Shown here: positions 45,540 to 58,752 of the stretch, in pieces
Layout: the number at the start of each line of letters is the position of its first letter
How positions within the stretch are numbered: the stretch's first letter is position 1
From: Glandiceps talaboti
Taxonomy: Eukaryota; Hemichordata; Enteropneusta; Spengelidae
NCBI RefSeq assembly: GCF_964340395.1
Contig: NC_135551.1
Location: 31,163,955 to 31,227,954, forward strand
DNA: 64,000 nt
Direction of reading: 5' to 3'
Translations under genes and position numbers: made by a program
Notes under the pieces: model-generated
The model's database searches: none
Seen by the model: only the letters and a program-made list of their open reading frames with translations
What the model was told of the DNA's origin: nothing

Positions 45540-46072
45540 TTGTGTTGTGTTGTGTTGTGTTGTGTTGTGTTGTGTTGTGTTGTGTTGTGTTGTGTTGTGT
45601 TGTGTTGTGCTGTGCTGTGCTGTACTGTGTTGTGTTGTGTTGTGTTGCGTTGCGTTGCGTTGCGTTGCGTTGCGTTGTGTTGTGTTGTGTTGTGTTGTGT
45701 TGTGCTGCGTTGTGTTGTGTTGTGTTGTGTTGTGTTGTGTTGTGTTGTGTTGTGTTGTGTTGTGTTGTGTTGCATTTTGTGTTGTGCTGCGTTGTGTTAT
45801 GTTATGTTGTGTTGTGTTGTGTTGTGTTGTGTTGTGTTGTGCTGTGCTGTGCTATGCTGGGCTGTGTTGTGTTGTGCTGGGTTGTGTTGTGTTGTGTTGT
45901 GTTGTGTTGTGTTGCGCTGCGTTGTGTTGCGTTGTGTTGTGTTGTGTTGTGTTGTGTTGTGCTGCGTTGTGTTGTGTTGTGTTGTGCTGCGTTTTGTGTT
46001 GTGCTGCATTGTGCTGCATTGCGTTGTGTTGTGTTGTGTTGTGTTGTGCTGCGTTTTGTGTTGTGCTGCATT
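45540..46072. repeat. (GTGTT)n pentanucleotide satellite
   Basis: Over 100 copies of gtgtt with variants gcgtt, gtgct and gtatt, and interruptions cattttgtg. All three plus frames read Cys/Val/Leu and the minus frames Gln/His/Asn/Thr: artefacts. Confidence 0.98.
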
Positions 46073-46168
46073 GTTGACTGTTTTATATTAGTCGACACTG
46101 ATGGTTGATTATAATGAACATTGTGGTAGTTGTTGACTGTTTTACATTAGTCGACAATGATGGTTGAT
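46071..46168. repeat. 59-bp tandem duplication
   Basis: ttgttgactgttttatatta then gtcgacactgatggttgatt occurs twice (46073 and 46131) with a few changes, between the pentamer and 35-bp arrays. Confidence 0.8.
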
Positions 46169-46185
46169 TACCAAACCTCTATATT

Positions 46186-47137
46186 ACATTATAAATAACT
46201 CAGATGTATGGCCAGTGCACACCTTATAAATAACTCAGATGTATGGCCAGTGCACATCTTATAAATAACTCATATGCATGGCCAGTGCACACCTTATAAA
46301 TAACTCAGATGTATGGCCAGTGCACACCTTATAAATAACTCAGATGTATGGCCAGTGCACACCTTATAAATAACTCATATGTATGGCCAGTGCACATCTT
46401 ATAAATAACTCAGATGTATGGCCAGTGCACACCTTATAAATAACTCAGATGTATGGCCAGTACACACCTTATAAATAACTCAGATGTATGGCCAGTGCAC
46501 ACCTTATAAATAACTCATATGCATGGCCAGTGCACATCTTATAAATAACTCAGATGTATGGCCAGTGCACACCTTATAAATAACTCAGATGTATGGCCAG
46601 TGCACACCTTATAAATAACTCAGATGTATGGCCATTGCACACCTTATAAATAACTCAGATGTATGGCCAGTGCACACCTTATAAATAACTCAGATGTATG
46701 GCCAGTGCACACCTTATAAATAAGTCAGATGTATGGCCAGTGCACACCTTATAAATAACTCAGATGTATGGCCAGTGCACACCTTATAAATAACTCAGAT
46801 GCATGGCCAGTGCACACCTTATAAATAACTCAGATGTATGGCCAGTGCACACCTTATAAATAACTCAGATGTATGGCCAGTGCACACCTTATAAATAACT
46901 CAGATGCATGGCCAGTGCACACCTTATAAATAACTCAGATGTATGGCCAGTGCACACCTTATAAATAAGTCAGATGTATGGCCAGTGCACACCTTATAAA
47001 TAACTCAGATGTATGGCCAGTGCACACCTTATAAATAACTCAGATGTATGGCCAGTGCACACCTTATAAATAACTCAGATGTATGGCCAGTGCACACCTT
47101 ATAAATAACTCAGATGTATGGTCCAGTGCACACCTTC
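46186..47137. repeat. 35-bp minisatellite, about 27 copies
   Basis: The unit is ataaataactcagatgtatg then gccagtgcacacctt, nearly perfect. Variants: catatgcatg, acatctt and taagtcag. It contains a GTGCAC palindrome. Confidence 0.98.
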
Positions 47138-48170
47138 GAATTCAGTTAAACTATTTGTTCCGAAGGTGAAATTAGTGCACACATTGTAAAGTACTTCACT
47201 CTATTTCATCCTATTGAAGTTATTTAGTTTGCCAGCCTCTAGCTACAATGACATTATAAGTCTGTGGTCATTTCCATGATGTACGTGCGAGTTAGATGAC
47301 ATTAGCGCCCCCGTCCGATCAGATCATTACATTTGTATAGGGTTGTGATGATCTTTATATGTATTGGCAGGTAATCTTTTCAAAGTTATATTTCAATGGA
47401 GACTGTGTTGAATAGATAACCGTACATAAATTGACTGCAAATGAGCGCATTGCGATAAGAACCAGTAAACCTGCCAAGGAATAGAAATGTGATAGATACA
47501 ATAATTTATTGATACAACATATTACAAATATGTGTTATCCATGTTAAACACACAGTTGTAGCCAAAATTCAGTTTCCAATTAGGATAGGGTTATTCCAGG
47601 TAAAATTCTTTCTAACGATTGCAACATCACTATCATGTTCTACACTTTGTTTGTTTGACGTGACATACAGACAGAGATAATCTTCCGTTGTTAAGTGCAA
47701 TTTGCAGGGGAAACAATGTTAATACTATTAAAATAAATTAAGTGCCCGAAAGCTATTAACCGACCTTGTCCTCGATGTTTTGATTGACCTTTTTGTCTTT
47801 GACAGTACCTAATCTGACGTCACTTGGGACACGCCCTACTTATAGTAAAAGTGTAAGGGCCAACTTGAATTGAATAGCTTCCGGCACCAGCTACTCTATT
47901 AAAGTAGAATCGCCTTCAGTTGGTAGACCATTTAACTGAAAATCGATATTATTCAACTCTCCCCAAACTTGCCAAATAACTGGAAACCTGTCGTTTGAAA
48001 GAGTTAACGATGTTTTTGAAGTTCACCATCTTGTTAACAAGGAAATCAGTAATTTTATTTTCCCATACAGTCTATAAATTATTTGATGGCTATTTTGGAT
48101 TCTAAAATGGAGTAATTCTAAGATCATATTGACTTCTACATAAAAAGGACCCTACATGTATATTGAGTAT
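47138..48170. other. No gene recognised
   Basis: AT-rich intergenic sequence, no open frame or element seen. Confidence 0.5.
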
Positions 48171-48252
48171 GATGTATGTATGTATGTATGTATGTATGTA
48201 TGTATGTATGTATGTATGTATGTATGTATGTATGTATGTATGTATGTATGTA
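48171..48252. repeat. (GTAT)n microsatellite
   Basis: About 20 copies of gtat. Confidence 0.98.
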
Positions 48253-48300
48253 CTGAATTGAATTGTTTATTCACCAGATACAAAACAGAATAACATTTAT
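48252..48300 (+). repeat. Dispersed repeat terminus (TTGAATTGAA type)
   Basis: actgaattgaattgtttatt followed by caccagatacaaaacagaat, joined directly to the (GTAT)n array. Matches the copies at 25961 and 13821. Confidence 0.45.
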
Positions 48301-48482
48301 ATGTACATTTCAAAAAGGAGGTTGATTCTAGTCTGTGACCCTGACAAAATAAATATACAAGAAAAAAAATACAAGTGTGAAAATGGGCAACAAAAAGTAA
48401 GAAAAGAAAGAAAAGGGATATCTACAAATACGATACAATAATTGTACAAAATATTTACATGTCTCACTATAATTTAAATAAA

Positions 48483-48485
48483 ATG

Positions 48486-48517
<32 letters not shown>

Positions 48518-48581
48518 TGTATGTATGTATGTATGTATGTATGTATGTATGTATGTATGTATGTATGTATGTATGTATGTA

Positions 48582-48622
<41 letters not shown>

Positions 48623-48715
48623 ATGTATGTATGTATGTATGTATGTATGTATGTATGTATGTATGTATGTATGTATGTATGTATGTATGTATGTCTGTAT
48701 GTATGTATGTATGTA

Positions 48716-48792
<77 letters not shown>

Positions 48793-48881
48793 ATGTATGT
48801 ATGTATGTATGTATGTATGTATGTATGTATGTATGTATGTATGTATGTATGTATGTATGTCTGTATGTATGTATGTATGTA

Positions 48882-48936
<55 letters not shown>

Positions 48937-49052
48937 ATGTATGTATGTATGTATGTATGTATGTATGTATGTATGTGTGTGTGTGTGTATGTATGTATGT
49001 GTATGTATGTATGTATGTATGTATGTATGTATGTATGTATGTATGTATGTTA
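48483..49052. repeat. (ATGT)n / (GT)n compound microsatellite
   Basis: Blocks of atgt alternate with blocks of gtgt over 570 bp. The blocks repeat in the order tetramer, dinucleotide, tetramer, with a gtctgtat variant in two places. Frames of about 200 codons on both strands are artefacts. Confidence 0.98.
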
Positions 49053-49950
49053 AAATATACGTGTATCAATATGATTTGATTGACCTAAATAATTATGAAA
49101 ATTATCAATAATTACCAGTATATACATATACTTGTTGATTAATATAATTACATTAATCAGAAACAGATGCTCGTTATAGTAGGTACATTAAATAAACACA
49201 AAATCAGGTTCCATCCATGTTTGAAATTACAAAAGAATGTAAATCTTTGAAAGAATTGTGTAATCGAGGTAAGGACAAATGGTTAAACACGATGTTTCCA
49301 GAAACTAACATTAGGTTCTAATCCTAACACTAACCAGCGATATTGTGTTCCCGTTGTTATTGCAACTTGTCAAACTTATATACAGTACCTGGATATCTAG
49401 GTATTTCCAAGTGAATGCCTTTGACTGTATGGAGTCAGACGTGTACATTTTACAACGTTCGAAACCCAATAGGCAATTACTTAGTACTAATAGCATGTTC
49501 ACTACGTATTCAGTTCATACCCTGCTGAAGTTAATGCTTTACCTCAGAGCTGTATAAAGTTAGTATTACAAATCGTGTGTGAAATCAACAGTGTACAGAA
49601 CCGTATGTGTTGCATAAGGGATTGTGAGATATTTGGACACGTTGTTAATATTTCAATAGCAATATCCTATACCAAATAGTAAGTTGACTCATTGAATCTA
49701 AAATCACAACTTTCAAATGGTTACCTACTAATTTGGTCTGTAAATTATAAAATGTTTGTTGTGTCTGTAAGCTTGAACAATACATTTCCTTGTTGAAAGA
49801 AATGTAAACCGCAGCATGAGTTCAATTATAATTAGTTGGCATAATGGTAACATTTACAAAATTGTACCAGGTATACTATCTTGACATTTGAACTTAAATC
49901 CTTTACTTGTAGGTTTAATACTTACATTCAGTTGAAACAATCTTTCCCAG
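49053..49950. other. No gene recognised
   Basis: AT-rich; 60-70 codon frames at 49311-49557 on opposite strands, no domain. Confidence 0.5.
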
Positions 49951-50237
49951 TTCAGGGTAATAGCCTAATATTAGAGGTGAAAAACAATCAATTCTGCTTG
50001 GCTTTAGATCTGGGGACGAGGATGATGGTACTAGGCAGGAGAGTGGGTACAGGTATAGACATTGGCGATAGATGTCTATGGTACGAGTGTAGCATGGAGG
50101 ATTCTAAATACAAGCAAACAAGTTACGAAGACTGGGGAAAAAGTCCATTTTTCAAACAAGAGGGACCAAAAGTCTACATGTCCAAGCTTCAAAGCCAAAA
50201 AAATGACCACGAGGTTAAAGAAGGATATGTAGCCTAA
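49951..50237 (+). CDS. Possible terminal exon, unknown protein
   Basis: Acceptor caatctttcccag at 49950, then 287 nt in phase 1 to TAA: VQGNSLILEVKNNQFCLALD, GTGIDIGDRCLWYECSMED, YEDWGKSPFFKQEGPKVY and EVKEGYVA. The composition is hydrophilic and protein-like and the acceptor is good. AATAAA occurs at 50406-50411. I do not recognise the family and found no upstream exons, so it could be a pseudogene fragment, transposon remnant or chance frame. As an uninterrupted frame it extends back to 49881 (118 codons). Confidence 0.3.
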
Positions 50238-51001
50238 CAGCGCCACCAGCGCTAACAATCAGGCCATGACTTAAAATATTGGTGACACAACTGAAACTGC
50301 CGTGACCCGAAAATTTGAAAATCGGCAGCCTTGAAAGTACGTGGTCCAAAATATTGGGTCAAAGGTCGAACGTACACAAGGTTGGTCTAACATCTGATAA
50401 TATTTAATAAATTAAGAGTCAAAAATCTACATTTCGTGAAATAAATCGGAGGGGGTCTGGAGGGGTCAAAACCAAGGTGCATTCGTACCGATCCTTTATC
50501 AATATCACACGTGACGGCATTAACGACTGTGACGTAATTTCAGTTTATATCTTTCACAATGTACAATGATGGTGATACATACCTAGACATCAACTCAATT
50601 AATCGGATGGCAATACTAGATGGTCATTTTAGCGACAGTCCATTACTGAAAGCTGACATTCTTAGATTAAGCCTATAATGACATTTTTATAGGTTTTCTG
50701 TCAATAGGCTGATACTGCTGCTGTTTTGAATTCCAACAAACAACAATTAAAGTGTGGTGCGGTAAGTCGGTAGGGAAAACCTGTGCTATTACAGTTTCTA
50801 AAAATTTATAGCCTATGTGAAATTGACTTCCAATAGTAGTTTCTTGTCGTAGTCTAGTTAAATGACTTCTAATTTAGAATGGCTGTGTAATGGAATGTGG
50901 ACAAAGGCCGACAAACTTTCATATCGTCGCCTTACATTGTAAATGGTACCTATTATTTATATTTCTCGATGTATTAAATTCTCGATATTTTGCCCCTAAA
51001 C
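50238..51001. other. No gene recognised
   Basis: Contains AATAAA at 50406-50411 and gaaataaatc at about 50439. No further exon or element identified. Confidence 0.5.
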
Positions 51002-54000
51002 AATGTCATTGACTCATGTACATGCTCACAGGATAGTTCAGTGGTTTGCTTCTAAACTGTCATTGACTCATGTACATGCTCACAGGATAGTTCAGTGGTT
51101 TGCTTCTAAACAATGTCATTAACTCATGTACATGCTCACAGGATAGTTCAATGGTTTGCTTCTAAACTGTCATTGACTCATGTACATGCTCACAGGATAG
51201 TTCAGTGGTTTGCTTCTAAACTGTCATTGACTCATGTACATGCTCACAGGATAGTTCAGTGGTTTGCTTCTAAACAATGTCATTGACTCATGTACATGCT
51301 CACAGGATAGTTCAGTGGTTTGCTTCTAAACAATGTCATTGACTCATGTACATGCTCACAGGATAGTTCAGTGGTTTGCTACTAAACTGTTATTGACTCA
51401 TGTACATGCTCACACAGGATAGTTCAATGGTTTGCTTCTAAACTGTCATTGACTCATGTACATGCTCACAGGATAGTTCAGTGGTTTGCTTCTAAACTCT
51501 CATTGACTCATGTACATGCTCACAGGATAGTTCAGTGGTTTGCTTCTAAACAATGTCATTGACTCATGTACATGCTCACAGGATAGTTCAGTGGTTTGCT
51601 TCTAAACTGTCATTAACTCATGTACATGCTCACAGGATAGTTCAGTGGTTTGCTTCTAAACAATGTCATTGACTCATGTACATGCTCACAGGATAGTTCA
51701 GTGGTTTGCTTCTAAACTGTCATTAACTCATGTACATGCTCACAGGATAGTTCAGTGGTTTGCTTCTAAACAATGTCATTGACTCATGTACATGCTCACA
51801 GGATAGTTCAGTGGTTTGCTTCTAAACTGTCATTAACTCATGTACATGCTCACAGGATAGTTCAGTGGTTTGCTTCTAAACAATGTCATTGACTCATGTA
51901 CATGCTCACAGGATAGTTCAGTGGTTTGCTTCTAAACTGTCATTAACTCATGTACATGCTCACAGGATAGTTCAGTGGTTTGCTTCTAAACAATGTCATT
52001 GACTCATGTACATGCTCACAGGATAGTTCAGTGGTTTGCTTCTAAACAATGTCATTGACTCATGTACATGCTCACAGGATAGTTCAGTGGTTTGCTTCTA
52101 AACTGTTATTGACTCATGTACATGCTCACAGGATAGTTCAGTGGTTTGCTTCTAAACTGTCATTGACTCATGTACATGCTCACAGGATAGTTCAGTGGTT
52201 TGCTTCTAAACTGTCATTAACTCATGTACATGCTCACAGGATAGTTCAGTGGTTTGCTTCTAAACAATGTCATTGACTCATGTACATGCTCACAGGATAG
52301 TTCAGTGGTTTGCTTCTAAACTGTCATTAACTCATGTACATGCTCACAGGATAGTTCAGTGGTTTGCTTCTAAACAATGTCATTGACTCATGTACATGCT
52401 CACAGGATAGTTCAGTGGTTTGCTTCTAAACTGTCATTAACTCATGTACATGCTCACAGGATAGTTCAGTGGTTTGCTTCTAAACTGTTATTGACTCATG
52501 TACATGCTCACAGGATAGTTCAGTGGTTTGCTTCTAAACTGTTATTGACTCATGTACATGCTCACAGGATAGTTCAGTGGTTTGCTTCTAAACAATGTCA
52601 TTGACTCATGTACATGCTCACAGGATAGTTCAGAGGTTTGCTTCTAAACTGTCATTAACTCATGTACATGCTCACAGGATAGTTCAATGGTTTGCTTCTA
52701 AACTGTCATTGACTCATGTACATGCTCACAGGATAGTTCAGTGGTTTGCTTCTAAACTGTCATTGACTCATGTATATGCTCACAGGATAGTTCAGTGGTT
52801 TGCTTCTAAACTGTCATTGACTCATGTACATGCTCACAGGATAGTTCAGTGGTTTGCTTCTAAACAATGTCATTGACTCATGTACATGCTCACAGGATAG
52901 TTCAGAGGTTTGCTTCTAAACTGTTATTGGCTCATGTACATGCTCACAGGATAGTTCAGTGGTTTGCTTCTAAACTGTCATTGACTCATGTATATGCTCA
53001 CAGGATAGTTCAGTGGTTTGCTTCTAAACTGTCATTAACTCATGTACATGCTCACAGGATAGTTCAGTGGTTTGCTTCTAAACTGTCATTGACTCATGTA
53101 TATGCTCACAGGATAGTTCAGTGGTTTGCTTCTAAACTGTCATTAACTCATGTACATGCTCACAGGATAGTTCAGTGGTTTGCTTCTAAACTGTTATCGA
53201 CTCATGTACATGCTCACAGGATAGTTCAGTGGTTTGCTTCTAAACTGTCATTGACTCATGTACATGCTCACAGGATAGTTCAGTGGTTTGCTTCTAAACT
53301 GTTATTGGCTCATATACATGCTCACAGGATAGTTCAGAGGTTTGCTTCTAAACTGTTATTGACTCATGTACATGCTCACAGGATAGTTCAGTGGTTTGCT
53401 TCTAAACTGTCATTGACTCATGTACATGCTCACAGGATAGTTCAGTGGTTTGCTTCTAAACAATGTCATTGACTCATGTACATGCTCACAGGATAGTTCA
53501 GTGGTTTGCTTCTAAACAATGTCATTGACTCATGTACATGCTCACAGGATAGTTCAGTGGTTTGCTACTAAACTGTTATTGACTCATGTACATGCTCACA
53601 CAGGATAGTTCAATGGTTTGCTTCTAAACTGTCATTGACTCATGTACATGCTCACAGGATAGTTCAGTGGTTTGCTTCTAAACTGTCATTGACTCATGTA
53701 CATGCTCACAGGATAGTTCAGTGGTTTGCTTCTAAACTGTCATTAACTCATGTACATGCTCACAGGATAGTTCAGTGGTTTGCTTCTAAACAATGTCATT
53801 GACTCATGTACATGCTCACAGGATAGTTCAGTGGTTTGCTTCTAAACTGTCATTAACTCATGTACATGCTCACAGGATAGTTCAGTGGTTTGCTTCTAAA
53901 CTGTTATTGACTCATGTACATGCTCACAGGATAGTTCAGTGGTTTGCTTCTAAACTGTTATTGACTCATGTACATGCTCACAGGATAGTTCAGTGGTTTG

Positions 54001-55672
54001 CTTCTAAACAATGTCATTGACTCATGTACATGCTCACAGGATAGTTCAGAGGTTTGCTTCTAAACTGTCATTAACTCATGTACATGCTCACAGGATAGTT
54101 CAGTGGTTTGCTTCTAAACTGTCATTGACTCATGTACATGCTCACAGGATAGTTCAATGGTTTGCTTCTAAACTGTCATTGACTCATGTATATGCTCACA
54201 GGATAGTTCAGTGGTTTGCTTCTAAACTGTCATTGACTCATGTACATGCTCACAGGATAGTTCAGTGGTTTGCTTCTAAACAATGTCATTGACTTATGTA
54301 CATGCTCACAGGATAGTTCAGAGGTTTGATTCTAAACTGTTATTGGCTCATGTACATGCTCACAGGATAGTTCAGTGGTTTGCTTCTAAACTGTCATTGA
54401 CTCATGTATATGCTCACAGGATAGTTCAGTGGTTTGCTTCTAAACTGTCATTAACTCATGTACATGCTCACAGGATAGTTCAGTGGTTTGCTTCTAAACT
54501 GTCATTGACTCATGTATATGCTCACAGGATAGTTCAGTGGTTTGCTTCTAAACAATGTCATTGACCCATGTACATGCTCACAGGATAGTTCAGTGGTTTG
54601 CTTCTAAACTGTCATTAACTCATGTACATGCTCACAGGATAGTTCAGTGGTTTGCTTCTAAACTGTCATTGACTCATGTATATGCTCACAGGATAGTTCA
54701 GTGGTTTGCTTCTAAACAATGTCATTGACCCATGTACATGCTCACAGGATAGTTCAGTGGTTTGCTTCTAAACTGTCATTAACTCATGTACATGCTCACT
54801 GGATAGTTCAGTGGTTTGCTTCTAAACTGTTATCGACTCATGTACATGCTCACAGGATAGTTCAGTGGTTTGCTTCTAAACTGTAATTGACTCATGTACA
54901 TGCTCACAGGATAGTTCAGTGGTTTGCTTCTAAACTGTTATTGGCTCATATACATGCTCACAGGATAGTTCAGAGGTTTGCTTCTAAACAATGTCATCGA
55001 CTCATGTACATGCTCACAGGATAGTTCAGTGGTTTGCTTCTAAACTGTTATCGACTCATGTACATGCTCACAGGATAGTTCAGTGGTTTGCTTCTAAACT
55101 GTCATTGACTCATGTACATGCTCACAGGATAGTTCAGTGGTTTGCTTCTAAACTGTTATTGGCTCATATACATGCTCACAGGATAGTTCAGAGGTTTGCT
55201 TCTAAACTGTTATTGACTCATGTACATGCTCACAGGATAGTTCAGTTGTTTGCTTCTAAACTGTTATCGACTCATGTACATGCTCACAGGATAGTTCAGT
55301 GGTTTGCTTCTAAACTGTCATTGACTCATGTACATGCTCACAGGATAGTTCAGTGGTTTGCTTCTAAACTGTCATTGACCCATGTACATGCTCACAGGAT
55401 AGTTCAGTGGTTTGCTTCTAAACTGTTATTGACTCATGTACATGCTCACAGGATAGTTCAGTGGTTTGCTTCTAAACTGTCATTGACTCATGTACATGCT
55501 CACAGGATAGTTCAGTGGTTTGCTTCTAAACTGTTATTGACTCATGTACATGCTCACAGGATAGTTCAGTGGTTTGCTTCTAAACTGTTATTGACTCATG
55601 TACATGCTCACAGGATAGTTCAGTGGTTTGCTTCTAAACTGTCATTGGCTCATGTACATGCTCACAGGATCA
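51002..55672. repeat. 54/56-bp satellite, about 85 copies, with higher-order repeats
   Basis: The unit is tgtcattgactcatgtacat, gctcacaggatagttcagtg, gtttgcttctaaac. Two lengths coexist: 54 bp (aaactgtcatt) and 56 bp (aaacaatgtcatt). Runs of 54-bp units keep one plus frame open (THVHAHRIVQWFASK), which 56-bp units break, so the frames of 75-229 codons are artefacts. The 52377-53060 variant order recurs at 53793-54480, offset 1416 bp. Confidence 0.98.
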
Positions 55673-55761
55673 TTCACTAAACGTTCATAATCAAATTTAA
55701 CTCAATAAAGATAGTCTAAGATAAATATGAACGAATATCAATGTATTTCTATTTTGAGATT

Positions 55762-55920
55762 TTCAAAATCGCTCACCGACTGAATTGCTAAACTATCAAC
55801 AGGCTACTGGGACATGATATCATCGCTCACCGACTTGCTAAATTGCCAAGGGTTAATGAGACATGACACCATCGCTCACCGACCTCCTAAATTGCCAACA
55901 GGCTAATGGGACATGATACC
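55762..55920. repeat. About 54-bp tandem repeat, three copies
   Basis: atcgctcaccgacttgctaa then attgccaacaggctaatggg then acatgatacc, three imperfect copies just beyond the 54/56-bp satellite but unrelated in sequence. Confidence 0.85.
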
Positions 55921-58654
55921 ATTGTATGCATAGTGTATACGCACATATGAGAGGAAATAGTTCACAGAAAAACTAAATACTTTCCGTTACACAATAACCA
56001 TTACACTTTGACTAAAAACTTTCACCATTCATTTTGTCATTTGAATACAACCACTGAACAGGTGTGGTACACATTTTTTTTCGATGATGTACTCAGATTT
56101 GTGGATGCTTGTGGTATTGAAACTATGTGACAGCAACTAAACGTTAGAAAAAAAACAAAAAACAAAATTGAACACTGAAACAAGCAAACTATTTGTAATT
56201 TTAGTAATCAACTTTGAAAATATGCTTTCTTACTAAAACTACTTCATGGGTGTAATTTCATCTGATACGACAGAAGCCATTAACACCAAGGGGTGACAGC
56301 TACCACATGCATTAACAGTGATCATTTAGGTATACATAAAAATTGTCTACTTCTACAGAGACCGCCATGACAGTGAGCTAATTACAGCTGTACATACATT
56401 GTCGTGTGGAAAAGAAACATAATCTATATAGGGTAAGTAAGCGGCAAAGTCTTCGGATATATAGTGTTATCAGGTATTTACAAAATCATACGCATATAGT
56501 CGAATCTAAAACGGGAAGCAGATGTTGTGGATAGCACATTGTACGGGTGAACACATCTTGTCAACAAACGTAGGAAATATCAGTCATAGTAAAACTTGCG
56601 TCCTAATATGTCGCTAAATTTGAATTCAGTGCACACAACAAATGGCGGTAACCCCCCCCCCCCCGACTACAGTAATGGTCTTAGATGGTAGAGTTTACAC
56701 GTTGCAATGGCTGAATATTAGTGATGACAGATATATGGATCATATCTTTAGTCTCTGGTTAAAGGACTGGAATAGACTTATTTTTCATCTAGCGATACTA
56801 TTTAGTCAATATAGATTTGTATATAAGTGAAAGTGAATGACTATTAATGAATACTAAATGAGTATGTAAGCATCATTGTCATTCAAGGTATTCTAATGGT
56901 TTTGGGAAATGTAATCATACAAAACTGTTAACGGTAAAAGCATCCTTCATACAATATGCATACGAATTACTGTAGGGCATTGCCATGTAAATGATATCTT
57001 TAACTGATGTCAAAGAACTCGCATATTAATAATGGGTTCATACAGTCCATCCCTTTTTGAATAGTAAATTACACATATTACACGGACGTATACTTGCTGC
57101 TATATAAGTGCCATTATGGCCATGCTCGTAGCTTGGTGAGCATCATATTTGTTTGCCTTATTATTCTTTTTTAATTCCTTACATTTAATACTCTTAAAGT
57201 AGGTAGATAAGTCACTATATTGGATAAGATAGACTATAAGTCAAAATTTTTATTAGCTTTCTATATGAATTTATATAAATACAATATGAGTATAAAGAAT
57301 CACCTTAATGCACATTAATTTCCATTAATTTAATGAGAATATTAACTGTTAGAATGTCTAATCATGCATAGATAAACGACCAGGCCATTCATGTTAAACT
57401 AGCCGTTCGGGTATCATTATGTGGCGACCCATAGCATTATTGACGAAATATGATGATGTATTTGAAGATGTGTAATGCATTTACATACAATGATTTAATG
57501 ATGACGTCACAAAGAACATTATTCTAAAATTTCATTTAAAAAATCTTTTTTTCTCTTCTTTTTCTTGAGGCGATTACACGTGTAAAACACGTTAATTTTT
57601 ACAAAATGAAATATTACTATCATGATAAAACATTCAATATACCGTAATATTTTCAATTTTTCGTCTTATCTTGTGTCACATTGCATTCGTTTTGTTTCAT
57701 TAAACGGCAACATCTAACCAAAAAATAAATAAAATAAAAATGAGAGGTCAGTGGTACTTATAGAAGAGAGTATATGTCAATCATCAGCTCAGCTGCTAAC
57801 ATTTATCATTTAGTACTCATCTGTATAGGCTGCATGTATAATTGAAGTGTTCATAAATTTCAATAGAGTAGAGGTTATCTGAATTAGTTGATATAGATAT
57901 ATTGTGGCAGTGGTTGGTTAGAAGTAGGTCATTTAGATTATTCAAAGACGTTTAGAACACATCACACTTTCAGCCTTTGACAAGTGGTGACGATTTCTAA
58001 GGATGGATAGGCTAAAATTAACAATACTCTCATTTGTATCGGCATCCATTGCCAAATAAACAGAAAATTACAGAATAGGGGAGTGGTGAAGCGTACACAA
58101 GTTATTCTCGGGACTTTTGCGTGACGAATGTTAGCATCAGTCATTGTGAATTTCATTGTGGGGCAGTGTGAGTCGTTTATTATTTAATACATAGCTATTC
58201 ATGACTCATTATTTATGTAAATATATGCAAACAAAATCCATATACATCAGTTGCAAACTTTTCAAGTCCTATTTTCGATCAATCAATCTATTTTAGTAGA
58301 TATTTTCAAGGATTGTGTGAACACCTGTATTTTAATTATATACAACGTTTTACAGTGAATTGGATATGTTCGTTTTCTTGTGTCAAAACTAGTCACCTGG
58401 GAACAATGAAATCTAAATCGGTCTTCCGCCTGTGCTTTAAGCATGCCAGATGAGACATATGAATTGATCTGTATATGTTATTTATTATTTGGCGTTTAAT
58501 GATCTGAGTTAATCTCTATTCTTTCAAAAGACCACGTACATGTCAATGCTTTATAATAAATGACACCTGATGACGTCACTGTCCCTTTTCACCTTATACA
58601 CGATATATCCTCCCTGTATAGCGGTGACGCATTATTATCAAAATGGAAGCAATC

Positions 58655-58657
<3 letters not shown>
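55921..58657. other. 2.7-kb stretch with no gene recognised
   Basis: AT-rich, with a C10-11 run at about 56653. Short frames (60-64 codons) at 56642-56830 and 57962-58156 lack domains. Confidence 0.5.

Positions 58658-58749
<92 letters not shown>
58658..58749. repeat. (AT)n microsatellite
   Basis: About 46 uninterrupted AT dinucleotides. Confidence 0.98.

Positions 58750-58752
<3 letters not shown>

Noticed and set aside
45491-46108. Several 180-194 codon Cys/Val/Leu frames
   Set aside because: Pentanucleotide repeat open in all frames; not a protein.
48459-49111. About 200-codon Tyr/Val/Cys/Met frames
   Set aside because: Compound tetranucleotide/dinucleotide repeat.
52049-55680. Series of 75-229 codon frames with THVHAHRIVQWFASK repeats
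   Set aside because: 54-bp satellite units keep a frame open by length alone. 56-bp units break it repeatedly, with no start or splice context.
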